64,000 bases of DNA from Shewanella pealeana ATCC 700345 (GCF_000018285.1 NC_009901.1:1859001-1923000); one strand, 5' to 3'. Shown: positions 36,839 to 46,040, counted from the first letter of the stretch. Numbers and translations: made by a program. The notes: generated by a model from the sequence alone, not told the origin.

Positions 36839-38193
36839 TGTCGGCATTTAAGGGGAAGCGATGGTATTTCTTTCCTGCGGTCGCCGTGGGTTTTGTGGTG
36901 TTGGTGTTAGTGGTCAAGTTGCGTAGCCACCCACCATTAGAGTTGCAGGCAGAGCCGAGTAAGTTGGTCGAGGTGATCTCTCTAGAGAAAAGCCCTGTGG
37001 TGGTACAAGTCGATGCCTTTGGCCGTGTAAGTCCTAAAATTCAATGGCAGTTACTGCCTGAAGTCGGTGGCCGCGTGGTGTACAAGCACCCAGATCTTGC
37101 CGTGGGGAAAATCCTTGCCAAAGATACCTTACTGCTGGCTATCGATCCGCTGGATTATCAAATTCGTCTGGCTCAAGCTCAGGCTGATCGTAAGGCCCTA
37201 GAGGGTCAGATAGAAGGTAAGAAGCTACAACTTGAAAACCTTAAGTTATCGCTTGAGATTGAAAATAATCGCTATGACTTAGTCAAATCTGACTTAAAGC
37301 GTAAAGAGACACTGCGTAAGCAAAATCTTATCTCTCAGTCTGAACTCGATGGCGAGCGGCAGAACCTACTGGCTCAGCAGCAAAAGCTACAAGAGTTAGA
37401 TAATAGTCTGAACTTGATGCCAAACGAGACGCAAATTCTTCAAGCTCAACTGCTGCAAGCGATTGCTCGTGAGCAGGAAGCACAGAGTCAGTTAACCAAG
37501 ACGGAGATTCGCCTGCCATTTGAAGGCCGTGTGGCCGAGGTCAATGTTGAAGGTAGTCAGGTGGTATCGCCGCAGCAGGTGCTTGCACGCATCAATGGCA
37601 TCGAGGTGATGGAGGTCGAGGCGCAGGTGTCGCTAGGTGATGTGATGACACTGATGAAAACAGTTAACAGGCCACAAGGGCAAGATAAGCAATTACCCCG
37701 AGCTGAAGCCTTGGGCTTAACCGCCGAGATCACCCTAAAAGGTGCGACTTACTCCTTTAGTTGGCCGGCTGAAATTACCCGTATAGGTGAAACGGTCGAT
37801 CCTACCTTGGCCACGGTAAATATTGTGCTACAGGTAGAGCAGCAGTACCGCGAGCTTAAAATTGGTCAGTCACCACCATTGGTGAATGGCATGTTTGTTA
37901 GTGCCCGAATTAAAGGCGGCGAGCGTGACTACTGGATGGTACCCGAGCGAGCACTACACGGTGAAAAACTCTATATCAAGGATCAAGACAATCGCCTCGA
38001 ACTTGTGGATGTTCAGGTGCTGTTCCGTCAAGAGGGGCAAGCGGCGGTGCAGGGCAATCTCGTTGAGGGCATGCAGTTAGTATTAACTGACCTTATTCCA
38101 GCGGTTAACGGCATGGCGCTACGCATTCGAGCAGATGACGCGACAGGAGCTGACCTGAGTACTGAACAAGCGGCTGGGGAGATGCTGCCGTGA
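36838..38193 (+). CDS. RND efflux periplasmic adaptor (membrane fusion protein)
   Basis: A 451-residue adaptor linking the inner-membrane RND pump to an outer-membrane channel. There is one N-terminal membrane segment (residues 9-23), a lipoyl half (VDAFGRVSPKIQWQLLPEVGGRV), a long coiled coil (about 110-210), the second lipoyl half (LPFEGRVAEVNVEGSQVVSP) and a beta-barrel/membrane-proximal end. It starts on the TetR stop and overlaps the pump gene by four bases. Confidence 0.9.
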   Translation: MSAFKGKRWYFFPAVAVGFVVLVLVVKLRSHPPLELQAEPSKLVEVISLEKSPVVVQVDAFGRVSPKIQWQLLPEVGGRVVYKHPDLAVGKILAKDTLLLAIDPLDYQIRLAQAQADRKALEGQIEGKKLQLENLKLSLEIENNRYDLVKSDLKRKETLRKQNLISQSELDGERQNLLAQQQKLQELDNSLNLMPNETQILQAQLLQAIAREQEAQSQLTKTEIRLPFEGRVAEVNVEGSQVVSPQQVLARINGIEVMEVEAQVSLGDVMTLMKTVNRPQGQDKQLPRAEALGLTAEITLKGATYSFSWPAEITRIGETVDPTLATVNIVLQVEQQYRELKIGQSPPLVNGMFVSARIKGGERDYWMVPERALHGEKLYIKDQDNRLELVDVQVLFRQEGQAAVQGNLVEGMQLVLTDLIPAVNGMALRIRADDATGADLSTEQAAGEMLP

Positions 38194-41100
38194 TTGGATT
38201 TTTCGTTCGTCACCCCACGGCGACGTCTTTGTTGATGTTGGCCTTTATCGTACTGGGTATTAAAGCGCTGCCAGAGCTTAAGCGCGAGACATTTCCTGAG
38301 TTTTCCAAGAGCTATATTACCGCTCAGGTGGTTCTCCCAGGCGCATCGCCACAAGATGTGGAGGAGAACCTTTGCCTAAGAATGGAAGATGCCGTCGACA
38401 GTCTTGGTAGTATTATCGAGACCAAGTGTGACGCATTAGAGGGCGTGGCGCGTATGACGCTCAAGCTCGATGATAAGGCAGATTTGAGTCGCAGCCTAGT
38501 GGATGTGCAAACCAAGATCTCCGCTATCAAGGACTTCCCAGCCGAAATTGAGCCGCCAATTGTCGAAGAGTTAGACTTTAACGAGCGCATTATCGATATC
38601 GCGGTATCGGCATCGACCAGTAAGCCTGAGCTTAAAGCTTATGCAGAGGACTTAAAGCGCCGTTTAAAACTCGATACCAGCATTAGTCAGGTTGAGATCT
38701 CGGGTTTTTCATCCCACCAGTTACTGGTGGAGGTGTCGCTCGGTGCTATTAAGCGTTTAGGCATGAGTGTTGCCGATGTGGCTAAACAGATAGAGCAGCA
38801 AAACGTGCAGTTGCCAAGCGGTACGGTTGAGACCCCAAGCAAGAATATTCTCATTCGCTTCGATCAGCGCGAGGTTGAGCCAGAGCGTCTTGCTAATATC
38901 GTCATTCGCTCTGATGCGCAGGGCGGAGTGGTGCGTCTTCGTGATATCGCCACCATCACCGACAGATTCGAGCTTGATGAAGAGAGTATTCGTTTCGATG
39001 GTGAGCAAGCGGCGATTCTGACTGTGTTTAAGAACAAATCACAAGACTCACTGCGCCTTAAAGAGGAGATCATCGGCTTCTTAGACGCCGAGAAGCTGCG
39101 TACGCCTAACGGCATCACCATTAGCACCTCTAACGATTTGAGCTCACTGCTGTGGGACCGCCTAACCATGCTGGTTAAGAATGGTTGGCAAGGTGTGGTA
39201 CTGGTATTCTTGTGTATGTGGCTGTTCTTCAGCCTGCGTTACTCATTCTGGGTGGCCATGGGGTTGCCAGTCGCCTTTATGGGCAGCCTGTTCTTTATGG
39301 CGCAGCTGGGTTTAACCATTAACATCATGACGCTGGTGGCGTTTTTGATGGCTATTGGCATTATGATGGACGATGCCATCGTCATCGCCGAGTCGATAGC
39401 GGCTCATATTGAACGTGGCATGAACAAGGCCGACGCAGTTATTCAAGGCGTTAAGCGAGTGCTTCCGGGCGTGGTGTCATCCTTCTTAACCACGGTATTT
39501 ATCTTCTCCAGCATCGCCTTTATGGAAGGTGATATGGGCAAGGTGCTTAGGGTTATTCCGCAAACCTTGCTGCTGATCTTAACCGTCAGCTTAGTCGAAG
39601 CCTTCTTAATTTTACCGAATCACTTGGCCCATGCAGCGAAAGGGAAAGAGCGTAAAACCAGCCGCTTTAAGCAAGCCTTCAATCAAAAGTTTGAATATTT
39701 TAGAACCGTGCAGTTAGTGGCGGCGGTAGAGTGGGTGATCAACTGGCGCTACGTGTTTATGGGCTCAATGGTAAGCCTGCTGTTTATCTCTATATCGTTA
39801 GCCGCGGGCGGCGCGATTAAGTTTGTCGGCTTTCCTGAGCTCGATGGCGATGTTGCCGAGGCGCGAATTATCTTGCCGCCGGGCTCAACGCTTGAGCAAA
39901 CTGAGCTGGTGGTGAATCGTATTGTCAGTGTGGCTAAGGCGTTAGATGCTAAATACAGTGACAAAGAGGACGGTCAGCGTCTTGTTCAGCACATCACCGA
40001 GCGCTTTAACTTTAACGCCGATGCGGGGGAAAGTGGCGCTCATGTGGCCACGGTAAAAATCGATTTGTTGAGCGCGGAGGTGCGTCAAACTCTGATGAGC
40101 ACCTTTATTCGCGAGTGGCAGCAAGGCGTGGGTGAGATGGTTGACCCGATTGCGATCGTATTTAAGCAGCCCAAGATGGGGCCTGCGGGGCGCGCAATTG
40201 AAATTCGTGTGCGTGGGGATAATTTAGATCAGCTTAAATCCGCCTCAATTGAGGTGCAACAATACTTGCAAGGCTTCAACGGCGTATCTGGTGTGATGGA
40301 CAGTATGAGACCGGGTAAAGCGGAAATACTGATGACACTTAAACCCGGTGCCGAGGCATTCGGCGTTAACGGTATGATGCTTGCCAGTCAGCTTCGCGGT
40401 GCTTATTTCCACCAAACTGCCGATAATATTCAGGTGGGGCCAGAGAGCATTCAAATCGATGTGCAGCTTGATAAAGCCGATGCCGCTAAACTTGAGAACC
40501 TAGCTAACTTTCCTATTAGCATAGGAAGTGCTGGTGAGCAGGTTCCCTTATCGGCAGTCGCTAATTTTGAGTGGCAGCGAGGCTATGTGAAGATCTCCCG
40601 TCTCGACGGAATGCGTTTTGTCACCATCACCGGCGAAGTGGATACTCACTTAGCGAACGCCAGTGAAATCAATAATGCATTCAAAGATGAGCTATTACCC
40701 GAACTTAAGCAGCGCTACCCTGGGATCAGGGTAAGCTACGAGGGCGAAGTGAAAGAAAGCAAGACCACGCAAAACTCCATGGCAAGTGGTTTTATCGTTG
40801 GCTTACTCGCAGTTTTTGCCATCTTAAGCCTGCAGTTTAAGAGCTACATCGAGCCATTAGTGGTGATGGCGGTCATTCCACTCGGTTTGATTGGGGTGTT
40901 ATGGGGCCATCTGTTACTGGGTTACTCCATGAGTATGCCGTCAATATTAGGCTTTGTGGCACTGGCGGGCGTTGTCGTCAACGATTCCATCTTGCTGGTG
41001 CAATATATTCGCTACCACGTAGAAGAGGGGCAATCGGTGCATCAAGCGGTAGTAAGTGCTAGCAAAGAGCGTTTTAGAGCGGTGTTTATTACGTCCTTAA

Positions 41101-41315
41101 CCACTGCTGCGGGTATGTTGCCTCTGCTACTTGAGACCAGTATTCAGGCGCAGGTACTGCAGCCATTAGTGGTGTCTATGGTGTTTGGTATCTTCGCTTC
41201 AACTGCGCTGGTACTGTTTATGGTGCCAGCTTGTTACGCGATTTTAGAGGACTTTGGTAAGGTTAGCTTTAGTCAGGCCTGCAGGACTAAAAATACTAAG
41301 GCATTAGAGGCTTAA
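38190..41315 (+). CDS. RND-family efflux pump, inner-membrane subunit
   Basis: A 1041-residue proton-driven AcrB/MexB-superfamily transporter with twelve helices and two large periplasmic loops. Visible landmarks are the start IGFFVRHPTATSLLMLAF, the TM4 carboxylates in IGIMMDDAIVIAES, and the TM10 region VALAGVVVNDSILLVQY. It starts with GTG overlapping the adaptor stop (GTGA). No outer-membrane channel gene is present, so it must use one encoded elsewhere, such as TolC. The substrate is unknown. Confidence 0.93.
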   Translation: MIGFFVRHPTATSLLMLAFIVLGIKALPELKRETFPEFSKSYITAQVVLPGASPQDVEENLCLRMEDAVDSLGSIIETKCDALEGVARMTLKLDDKADLSRSLVDVQTKISAIKDFPAEIEPPIVEELDFNERIIDIAVSASTSKPELKAYAEDLKRRLKLDTSISQVEISGFSSHQLLVEVSLGAIKRLGMSVADVAKQIEQQNVQLPSGTVETPSKNILIRFDQREVEPERLANIVIRSDAQGGVVRLRDIATITDRFELDEESIRFDGEQAAILTVFKNKSQDSLRLKEEIIGFLDAEKLRTPNGITISTSNDLSSLLWDRLTMLVKNGWQGVVLVFLCMWLFFSLRYSFWVAMGLPVAFMGSLFFMAQLGLTINIMTLVAFLMAIGIMMDDAIVIAESIAAHIERGMNKADAVIQGVKRVLPGVVSSFLTTVFIFSSIAFMEGDMGKVLRVIPQTLLLILTVSLVEAFLILPNHLAHAAKGKERKTSRFKQAFNQKFEYFRTVQLVAAVEWVINWRYVFMGSMVSLLFISISLAAGGAIKFVGFPELDGDVAEARIILPPGSTLEQTELVVNRIVSVAKALDAKYSDKEDGQRLVQHITERFNFNADAGESGAHVATVKIDLLSAEVRQTLMSTFIREWQQGVGEMVDPIAIVFKQPKMGPAGRAIEIRVRGDNLDQLKSASIEVQQYLQGFNGVSGVMDSMRPGKAEILMTLKPGAEAFGVNGMMLASQLRGAYFHQTADNIQVGPESIQIDVQLDKADAAKLENLANFPISIGSAGEQVPLSAVANFEWQRGYVKISRLDGMRFVTITGEVDTHLANASEINNAFKDELLPELKQRYPGIRVSYEGEVKESKTTQNSMASGFIVGLLAVFAILSLQFKSYIEPLVVMAVIPLGLIGVLWGHLLLGYSMSMPSILGFVALAGVVVNDSILLVQYIRYHVEEGQSVHQAVVSASKERFRAVFITSLTTAAGMLPLLLETSIQAQVLQPLVVSMVFGIFASTALVLFMVPACYAILEDFGKVSFSQACRTKNTKALEA

Positions 41316-41336
41316 TCTAGTCTCTGAACAGATAAC

Positions 41337-41372
41337 AAAAAGGCGTTAACCGTTATGGATAGCGCCTTTTTA
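41337..41372 (+). terminator. Terminator after the RND operon
   Basis: AAAAAGGCG and CGCCTTTTT arms with a seventeen-base loop, 21 bases beyond the pump stop. Confidence 0.75.
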
Positions 41373-41374
41373 AT

Positions 41375-41430
41375 TTTCAGCCCTAAACCACCTACTTCAG
41401 TAGGTGGTTATCATCAATTAGGCTTTGCCT
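41375..41430 (+). repeat. Dispersed hairpin repeat, copy b
   Basis: TTTTCAGCCCTAAA followed by a perfect hairpin with arms AACCACCTAC / GTAGGTGGTT and loop TTCA (41386-41409). It is the best-preserved copy of the family and lies at one end of the 41.4-41.8 kb gap. Confidence 0.75.
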
Positions 41431-41735
41431 GAAATATCTTCAATGAATTCGGGGAGTAAGGCTATGTTTAACGACTTATTCGCACGCTGACTTTTGTTGA
41501 AAGAAAAAGGGCCCATGGAGGCTCGCTTATCGCATCCCTGCGATACACGGCTTATAAGTTCATTTAAACATAGCTTGTTAGCTCAAGTGATGTATGAGCT
41601 TTGCTAATAGTGGGGTGCAAGCTTCTAAATCAGGGAAGATTTAGTAGAGCCTATAGGGATATATTTACGGCGTCTTGCTAACGCACGGTAGGAAAGCTCC
41701 CTTTTAGGGAGTCTTATTTGGAACAGATAGCAAAG
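41431..41735. other. Non-coding stretch between two hairpin repeats
   Basis: About 300 bases with no supported gene. It contains short mirrored words (e.g. GGCTATGTTTAA / TTTAAACATAGC at about 41460 and 41562) and ends with a stem-like AGCTCCCTTTTAGGGAG. Lying between hairpin copies b and c, it could be a worn, transposase-less mobile element. Confidence 0.4.
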
Positions 41736-41766
41736 CCACCTTCTTCAGAAGGTGGATTCTTTGCAA
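41730..41766 (+). repeat. Dispersed hairpin repeat, copy c
   Basis: Perfect hairpin with arms CCACCTTC / GAAGGTGG and loop TTCA (41736-41755), followed by ATTCTTTGC, the same right flank as copy a at 16502. Confidence 0.7.
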
Positions 41767-41819
41767 GCGAGTTCAGAATAAGCCTGATATAAATAAACGA
41801 ACTAGTTGCTTACTGCTTA

Positions 41820-42632
41820 TTACATCTGACTAAGCATATTTAGTGTGATTGCGACCGAGTTATCGGCGGTGACTTGCTTAGCTTCTTCATAGACTAAGTG
41901 CGCCGAGCCATCGGCTTTGTCAGAGATAGTGCGAATGACAACTAGCGGAATATCAAACATATCGGTCACCTGAGCCACTGCGGCGCCTTCCATCTCGACG
42001 GCGATAGCGCTGAACTCTTTAAGTAACATGCTCACCACGGCTTTATCGGCAATAAACTGATCGCCAGTAGCGATAATGCCTGTGTGTACGCGAGCCTTAC
42101 CTACCGACTCCACTGCCGCATTAAGGGCTAGTGCTTGTAGTTTTTTATCAGCATAGAAGAGGCGGTCGTCATAACCATCGAGCAGCCCTTTTGGCGCGCC
42201 AAAGGCGGTTAAGTCGACGTCGTGCTGCACAAGTGCAGTCGAAATCACCACATCGGCAACATTGAGGTCCGGCCCTGCTGCGCCAGCAATACCGGTGAAA
42301 ATAATACTGTTTACGTCAAAATGATTAATCAATACATAAGTGGTGATAGCCGCATTAACTTTACCTACGCCTGAGCGAGCAACCACTACAGGTTTACCTT
42401 GGATAACACCCGTGTAGTAAGTATTCTTGGCAATGGTGTGGGTTTGACGCTGCTTTATCTCAGGCAGTAGCTTTTCAATTTCTGCATCCATAGCGCCTAA
42501 AATAGCGATAGTTTGCGATTTTATTTCGGTTGGGGTTTTTGAAACGGGTTTAACATCAGAATTAGTATTTGCAAATGCATTGATAGAGAACAGTGGGTAG
42601 AGTAATGCGAAAATAGCAAGAGTGGTGCGCAT
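41820..42632 (-). CDS. MTA/SAH nucleosidase-like protein with signal peptide
   Basis: A 270-residue protein of the MtnN/Pfs nucleoside phosphorylase fold, which splits adenine from methylthioadenosine or S-adenosylhomocysteine. The nucleosidase part starts near residue 42 (TIAILGAMDAEIEKLLPEI) with the usual RSGVGKVNAA, FTGIAGA, and VEMEGAAVAQV followed by RTISDKAD; catalytic Glu (GAMDAE) and Asp (SDKAD) are kept. Residues 1-21 are a signal peptide (LFSINAFA), so this copy should act in the periplasm, unlike cytoplasmic MtnN. Single gene. Confidence 0.85.
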   Translation of the reverse strand: MRTTLAIFALLYPLFSINAFANTNSDVKPVSKTPTEIKSQTIAILGAMDAEIEKLLPEIKQRQTHTIAKNTYYTGVIQGKPVVVARSGVGKVNAAITTYVLINHFDVNSIIFTGIAGAAGPDLNVADVVISTALVQHDVDLTAFGAPKGLLDGYDDRLFYADKKLQALALNAAVESVGKARVHTGIIATGDQFIADKAVVSMLLKEFSAIAVEMEGAAVAQVTDMFDIPLVVIRTISDKADGSAHLVYEEAKQVTADNSVAITLNMLSQM

Positions 42633-42962
42633 CTTAGCGGCATTCCAATAGTCATAGATGCGCGCATCATAATGAGATCCGCAAATGGAGTAAATGGATT
42701 TTTTACGTATCTTTTTCTAACATGAACTTAATAAGGCGGTAGCCAATTTGGCTGTTGGGACGTTGTATTTTCGCTCTTGTAGTGGCAGATAGTATTCAGA
42801 GTCGCTCGATTGATAACGATAATTTGAACTGTTCATCTATAAAGTACGATGGATATAATTAAGCTGTTGTGTTGCAAAGTCTGACTCGCTATTGAAGTTG
42901 AGTTTGAAATTTTTGCACTTAGGTATATTAACGATTCAGCTGCAGTGATGTGAATACAAAAT
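42633..42962. other. Divergent intergenic region
   Basis: 330 bases between the nucleosidase gene and a small membrane-protein gene read the other way. It is AT-rich; no terminator, repeat or convincing promoter was found. Confidence 0.35.
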
Positions 42963-43373
42963 ATGAAGTTATTTTTGAAGAAATTAATGTTACTGGCGGG
43001 CTGGATTCTATTAAGTTTTAATCTGGGGGCCGATGCCGGCGATAGCGCTGTTTACGGCTCATTAATGCCTTTTGGGCCATCATTTATGGCTGGAGAGTAC
43101 GTTAGCTTTGGCTTTTGGTCTAATGACATTGAACTTTATATGATGCTTTTTTGGTTTTTAGGCTTAATTACCTTCCTATTGAATCGTAAATTATTAGTTC
43201 TCTATATTTCAGCGTTAATTTTTACTCAAATAATATTTATAAAAACGGTTAATGATGAGTTATTAACATTGACTGGTTACGCGTTACTTATTCCAATAGA
43301 AGTGTGCTATTTAATTACCTGTTTTTTATTACTGAAAAAGCATCCAGTCGAGAGTATAGACAGCTATGTTTAA
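42963..43373 (+). CDS. Unknown membrane protein
   Basis: 136 residues with about four hydrophobic helices (near 5-25, 58-75, 77-98, 105-125). The region between the first two, FGPSFMAGEYVSFGFWSND, is polar and probably periplasmic. No family is recognised. The ribosome site is weak. It is convergent with terC. Confidence 0.6.
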   Translation: MKLFLKKLMLLAGWILLSFNLGADAGDSAVYGSLMPFGPSFMAGEYVSFGFWSNDIELYMMLFWFLGLITFLLNRKLLVLYISALIFTQIIFIKTVNDELLTLTGYALLIPIEVCYLITCFLLLKKHPVESIDSYV

Positions 43374-43412
43374 CCGCTTATATGTGGCCTCTCAGCTCTC
43401 GTACCACTATGC

Positions 43413-43455
43413 GATGGGCGGTCACTGTAGTATCAGTAACTGCCCATCATTTTTC
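43413..43455. terminator. Terminator between the unknown membrane gene and terC
   Basis: GATGGGC and GCCCATC arms with a long loop and a following T-run; it may serve both convergent genes. Confidence 0.6.
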
Positions 43456-43473
43456 CTATTTAGCCTATAGCCT

Positions 43474-44436
43474 TTATTGATTTACTTTTTTCAATTGGTG
43501 TTGCTTCCAAATAGAGGCTCCAATACCTGCTGTCAGCGAAGCTAAAATAACCCCTAGAGAGACAGGGGTTGCAATAGCAAACGGCGTATCAATCAGCAGC
43601 ATCTTGGTACCAATAAAGCAAAGCATGAATGCTAATGTATGATGTAAATAAGCAAATTTGGTCAACATTCCGCCGAGAACAAAGTACAGCGATCGTAGAC
43701 CTAATAAGGCAAAGACGTTCGCAGCAAGTACCAAGTACGCCTCCTGTGTTACCGCAAAGATAGCTGGGATTGAGTCGAGGGCAAACATTATATCTGTCAT
43801 TGCTATGACCGTGACGACCACTAGCATCGGCGTGGCTAATATGCCGATGCCGTCTCGGATAAAGAGCTTATTCCCATGGTAGTCAGGGCTGATCCGCATA
43901 AATTTCTTCACCAAACGGACGGCGAAACTATCTGAAAACGATGAGTTGTCTTGATCATGCTGACGCCACATTTGCACACCAGTCCAAATCAAGAAGAAGC
44001 CGAACAGATAAAGTATCATGTGGAACTGTGCAATAAGCGGAGCGCCGACGGAAATCATGATGCCGCGTAATACTAAAGCACCCACGATACCTAACATCAA
44101 AATCCTCGGGACGTTTTTATCGGGTACGTTGAATTGAGTAAAGATGAGTGCGAAAACAAATAGATTATCGACACTCAGAGATTTTTCAAGAAGATAACCA
44201 GTAATAAATGCCGTGCTAGCTTCGCTTGAAGAAAGCTGACTAGTTGGCGACATTTCTGGCCAAAAAAGGTAAATAGCGCCAGCAAACAGAAAAGCCAGCG
44301 AAAACCAGAATACACTCCAAACGGCAGCAGAACGAAAACTGATCTTACCTCTTGTGAGCAATAAATCGATGCCAAGCATCAACAGAGTAAGTATGACTAG
44401 GCCTTGATAACCTGAAAAGAGTTCACTTAAGAACAT
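43474..44436 (-). CDS. TerC-family membrane protein (probable Mn exporter)
   Basis: A 320-residue inner-membrane protein of the TerC/Alx family, with about nine helices. It shows the conserved acidic helix motif (SLSVDNLFVFALIF) and a second (MTDIMFALDSIPAIFAVT). These proteins export manganese or help load exported metalloproteins. The start at 44436 (MFLSELFSGYQG) has GGAGG upstream; the in-frame 33-residue extension would be translated from the riboswitch leader and is rejected. A yybP-ykoY type leader upstream supports a manganese link. Confidence 0.88.
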   Translation of the reverse strand: MFLSELFSGYQGLVILTLLMLGIDLLLTRGKISFRSAAVWSVFWFSLAFLFAGAIYLFWPEMSPTSQLSSSEASTAFITGYLLEKSLSVDNLFVFALIFTQFNVPDKNVPRILMLGIVGALVLRGIMISVGAPLIAQFHMILYLFGFFLIWTGVQMWRQHDQDNSSFSDSFAVRLVKKFMRISPDYHGNKLFIRDGIGILATPMLVVVTVIAMTDIMFALDSIPAIFAVTQEAYLVLAANVFALLGLRSLYFVLGGMLTKFAYLHHTLAFMLCFIGTKMLLIDTPFAIATPVSLGVILASLTAGIGASIWKQHQLKKVNQ

Positions 44437-44516
44437 GATACCTCCGACTGGCGGATGGTACAGGAAAGTTGGATACACCTGACCAACCGCATAGCTAAAA
44501 TAATAAAAGCAAATAC
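44437..44516 (-). promoter_or_regulatory. Leader of terC downstream of the aptamer
   Basis: The leader holds a hairpin (GTTGG...CCAAC at 44468-44487) and the GGAGG ribosome site. It is a candidate expression platform that would switch access to the ribosome site. Confidence 0.4.
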
Positions 44517-44622
44517 GCGTTGTTGGTCTTGTCAAAACACATTATTTAACGTGTTCTCGCGGGCCGGAAGCTAAAGCAACGGAATGACGACTGCGCGACA
44601 GAATGACTACTCCCCAAAACGC
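44517..44622 (-). ncRNA. Probable yybP-ykoY manganese riboswitch
   Basis: On the minus strand the leader contains the hallmark GGGGAGTAG (44607-44615) just inside a closing helix GCGTT/AACGC (44618-44622 with 44517-44521), an internal hairpin ACAC...GTGT, and a 3' CCAACA just before the closing arm. This agrees with the yybP-ykoY aptamer, which binds Mn2+ and is often upstream of TerC/Alx genes. A covariance search was not possible here. Confidence 0.65.
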
Positions 44623-44785
44623 AGGCATCTTAGTCCTTTTCAGTTAAAGAGAAAACTAAAAAATGGTAAATGAAGGGTAAATAATAAAGGGCCGATTAAT
44701 TAGGAGTCGCTATTCATTTCAACGCGAGTTGGTTGGCTCTATAAAAATGGAGACTTCAGAGATCTATACTGATAGCAATAAAGAA

Positions 44786-44820
44786 ACCACCAACTGAAGT
44801 AGATGGTTTAGGGTTGAAAG
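44786..44820 (-). repeat. Dispersed hairpin repeat, copy d (inverted)
   Basis: On the minus strand it reads TTTCAACCCTAAACCATC followed by a TTCAG loop and GTTGGTGG, the same design as copy b at 41375 with an imperfect stem. Confidence 0.65.
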
Positions 44821-44851
44821 TAACGGTTTGATCACATGTTTAATAGAAGTA

Positions 44852-45304
44852 TTAAGAATCAAACTTGGCCAGATCCGCTTCATCGGCGCCATCATTACAC
44901 TCTCCGCGTATGGTACCGCGGTCCGCTTGAATGCTGCGATAAAGCTCGATATAGCCATCGCGGCAATAGCCGTTCATCTTGATGGTTTGTTGCAAACCAT
45001 GCTCAATCTGCGCCGTCCAGACACTTAAGTCTGGCCCTTGGTATCGTTTGTTAGAGCGAGAGCGCTTCTTCTGGTTTGAGCGTACCTCGTGGGGCAGAGC
45101 TTGGCTTTGTGGTGATTCCATGGTGAGAATCGCGCGATAGGTAAATAGCTTTAAGCCATTACTTTTGATATCGGTTCTAAAGGAGTCGGATACTTGTCCT
45201 GCAAACTCTTCAGGATTGATCTCGGGCTGACTGCTGCAAGCACTGAGTAAGCTACTGAGTGCCACAATTAAAGACAAAGTCGTAAGCCGTGATGTTAAGC
45301 GCAT
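44852..45304 (-). CDS. Unknown lipoprotein
   Basis: 150 residues with a lipoprotein signal peptide (LSAC at residue 23). The mature part holds a basic, Arg/Lys-rich central stretch (KKRSRSNKRYQ) and a C-terminal segment with two cysteines (GYCRDGYIELY and GECNDGADEAD) that could pair. No family is recognised. It is a single gene, and its end lies near the hairpin repeat d. Confidence 0.68.
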   Translation of the reverse strand: MRLTSRLTTLSLIVALSSLLSACSSQPEINPEEFAGQVSDSFRTDIKSNGLKLFTYRAILTMESPQSQALPHEVRSNQKKRSRSNKRYQGPDLSVWTAQIEHGLQQTIKMNGYCRDGYIELYRSIQADRGTIRGECNDGADEADLAKFDS

Positions 45305-45412
45305 AGGTGTTTATTGTTCTAGTTTTTAATTTATACGCGCCAGCATAACGTATATTTAAGTCAGTTAGCAGTGAGATTACAGGATTTTACAGTTCATGGT
45401 CTTATAAGGCAC

Positions 45413-45462
45413 TAGGAACGAGGGCATTCGCAGGCTCACTGCTAGGGCGCTGCGCTTCTAGA
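45413..45462. repeat. 50-bp dispersed repeat, copy 1
   Basis: Matches 46041-46090 at 42 of 50 positions in the same orientation (start TAGGAAC, end CGCTTCTAG). The two copies bracket the GFA gene. Confidence 0.75.
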
Positions 45463-45526
45463 ACCGAAGAAAAGATAAACCTAGTATCAGTTTAGATGCT
45501 GATTTATTTTGCCTAAGCTAGAACTT

Positions 45527-45958
45527 TTAGCCTCTGTTTTGACTATACCTTGGGCATTCATCTTGAATGTTAAGCCATTCAAGTTGGCTGTCGGTGTAGA
45601 TATGGTAATTAGGCTTGATGATATTCGGCTTATCGAGAGTACTAATACTCAAGGTGAAATATTGCGGGTAACGAAGATCACGAAAGCTCACCTGACTGCC
45701 GCAATGCTGGCAAAATCCTCGCCTCACATGTTCTGATGAGGCGTATTCTTTCGGTAGCTCGGTTAACCAGGTAACTTGTTCGCGTTTAAAATCCATCCAT
45801 GCACCGACCACTGAACCTGTGCTTTGTTGGCAGTGACGGCAATGGCAAAAGTCGGCATCGAAAGGCATGCCAGTCACGTGATATTGTAGCTTGTTGCATA
45901 GGCAGCCTCCTTTGAGGTGCTCTGTTGCCTTATTTTTTAAATTGCAATTACTAGCCAT
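45527..45958 (-). CDS. GFA-family (glutathione-dependent formaldehyde-activating type) protein
   Basis: A 143-residue zinc-binding protein of the GFA/Mss4-like fold. The start region GGCLCNKLQYHV, the FCHCRHCQQSTGS site and the GFCQHCGSQVSF site supply the cysteines for zinc. Members are often called formaldehyde-activating but most have no proven reaction. ATG 45958 is chosen; an in-frame ATG at 46003 is possible. It lies alone, flanked by the 50-base repeats. Confidence 0.82.
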   Translation of the reverse strand: MASNCNLKNKATEHLKGGCLCNKLQYHVTGMPFDADFCHCRHCQQSTGSVVGAWMDFKREQVTWLTELPKEYASSEHVRRGFCQHCGSQVSFRDLRYPQYFTLSISTLDKPNIIKPNYHIYTDSQLEWLNIQDECPRYSQNRG

Positions 45959-46040
45959 TTTAGCCACACGAACGATATTAGTAGAATATCGATAGCTAAA
46001 CATAACGGTGGTTTAGATGCTAGAGCGGACTTCGTCCTGT

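Noticed and set aside
38028..38354. A 108-codon antisense frame at the adaptor-pump junction
   Set aside because: It runs against two certain efflux genes, with no start signal.
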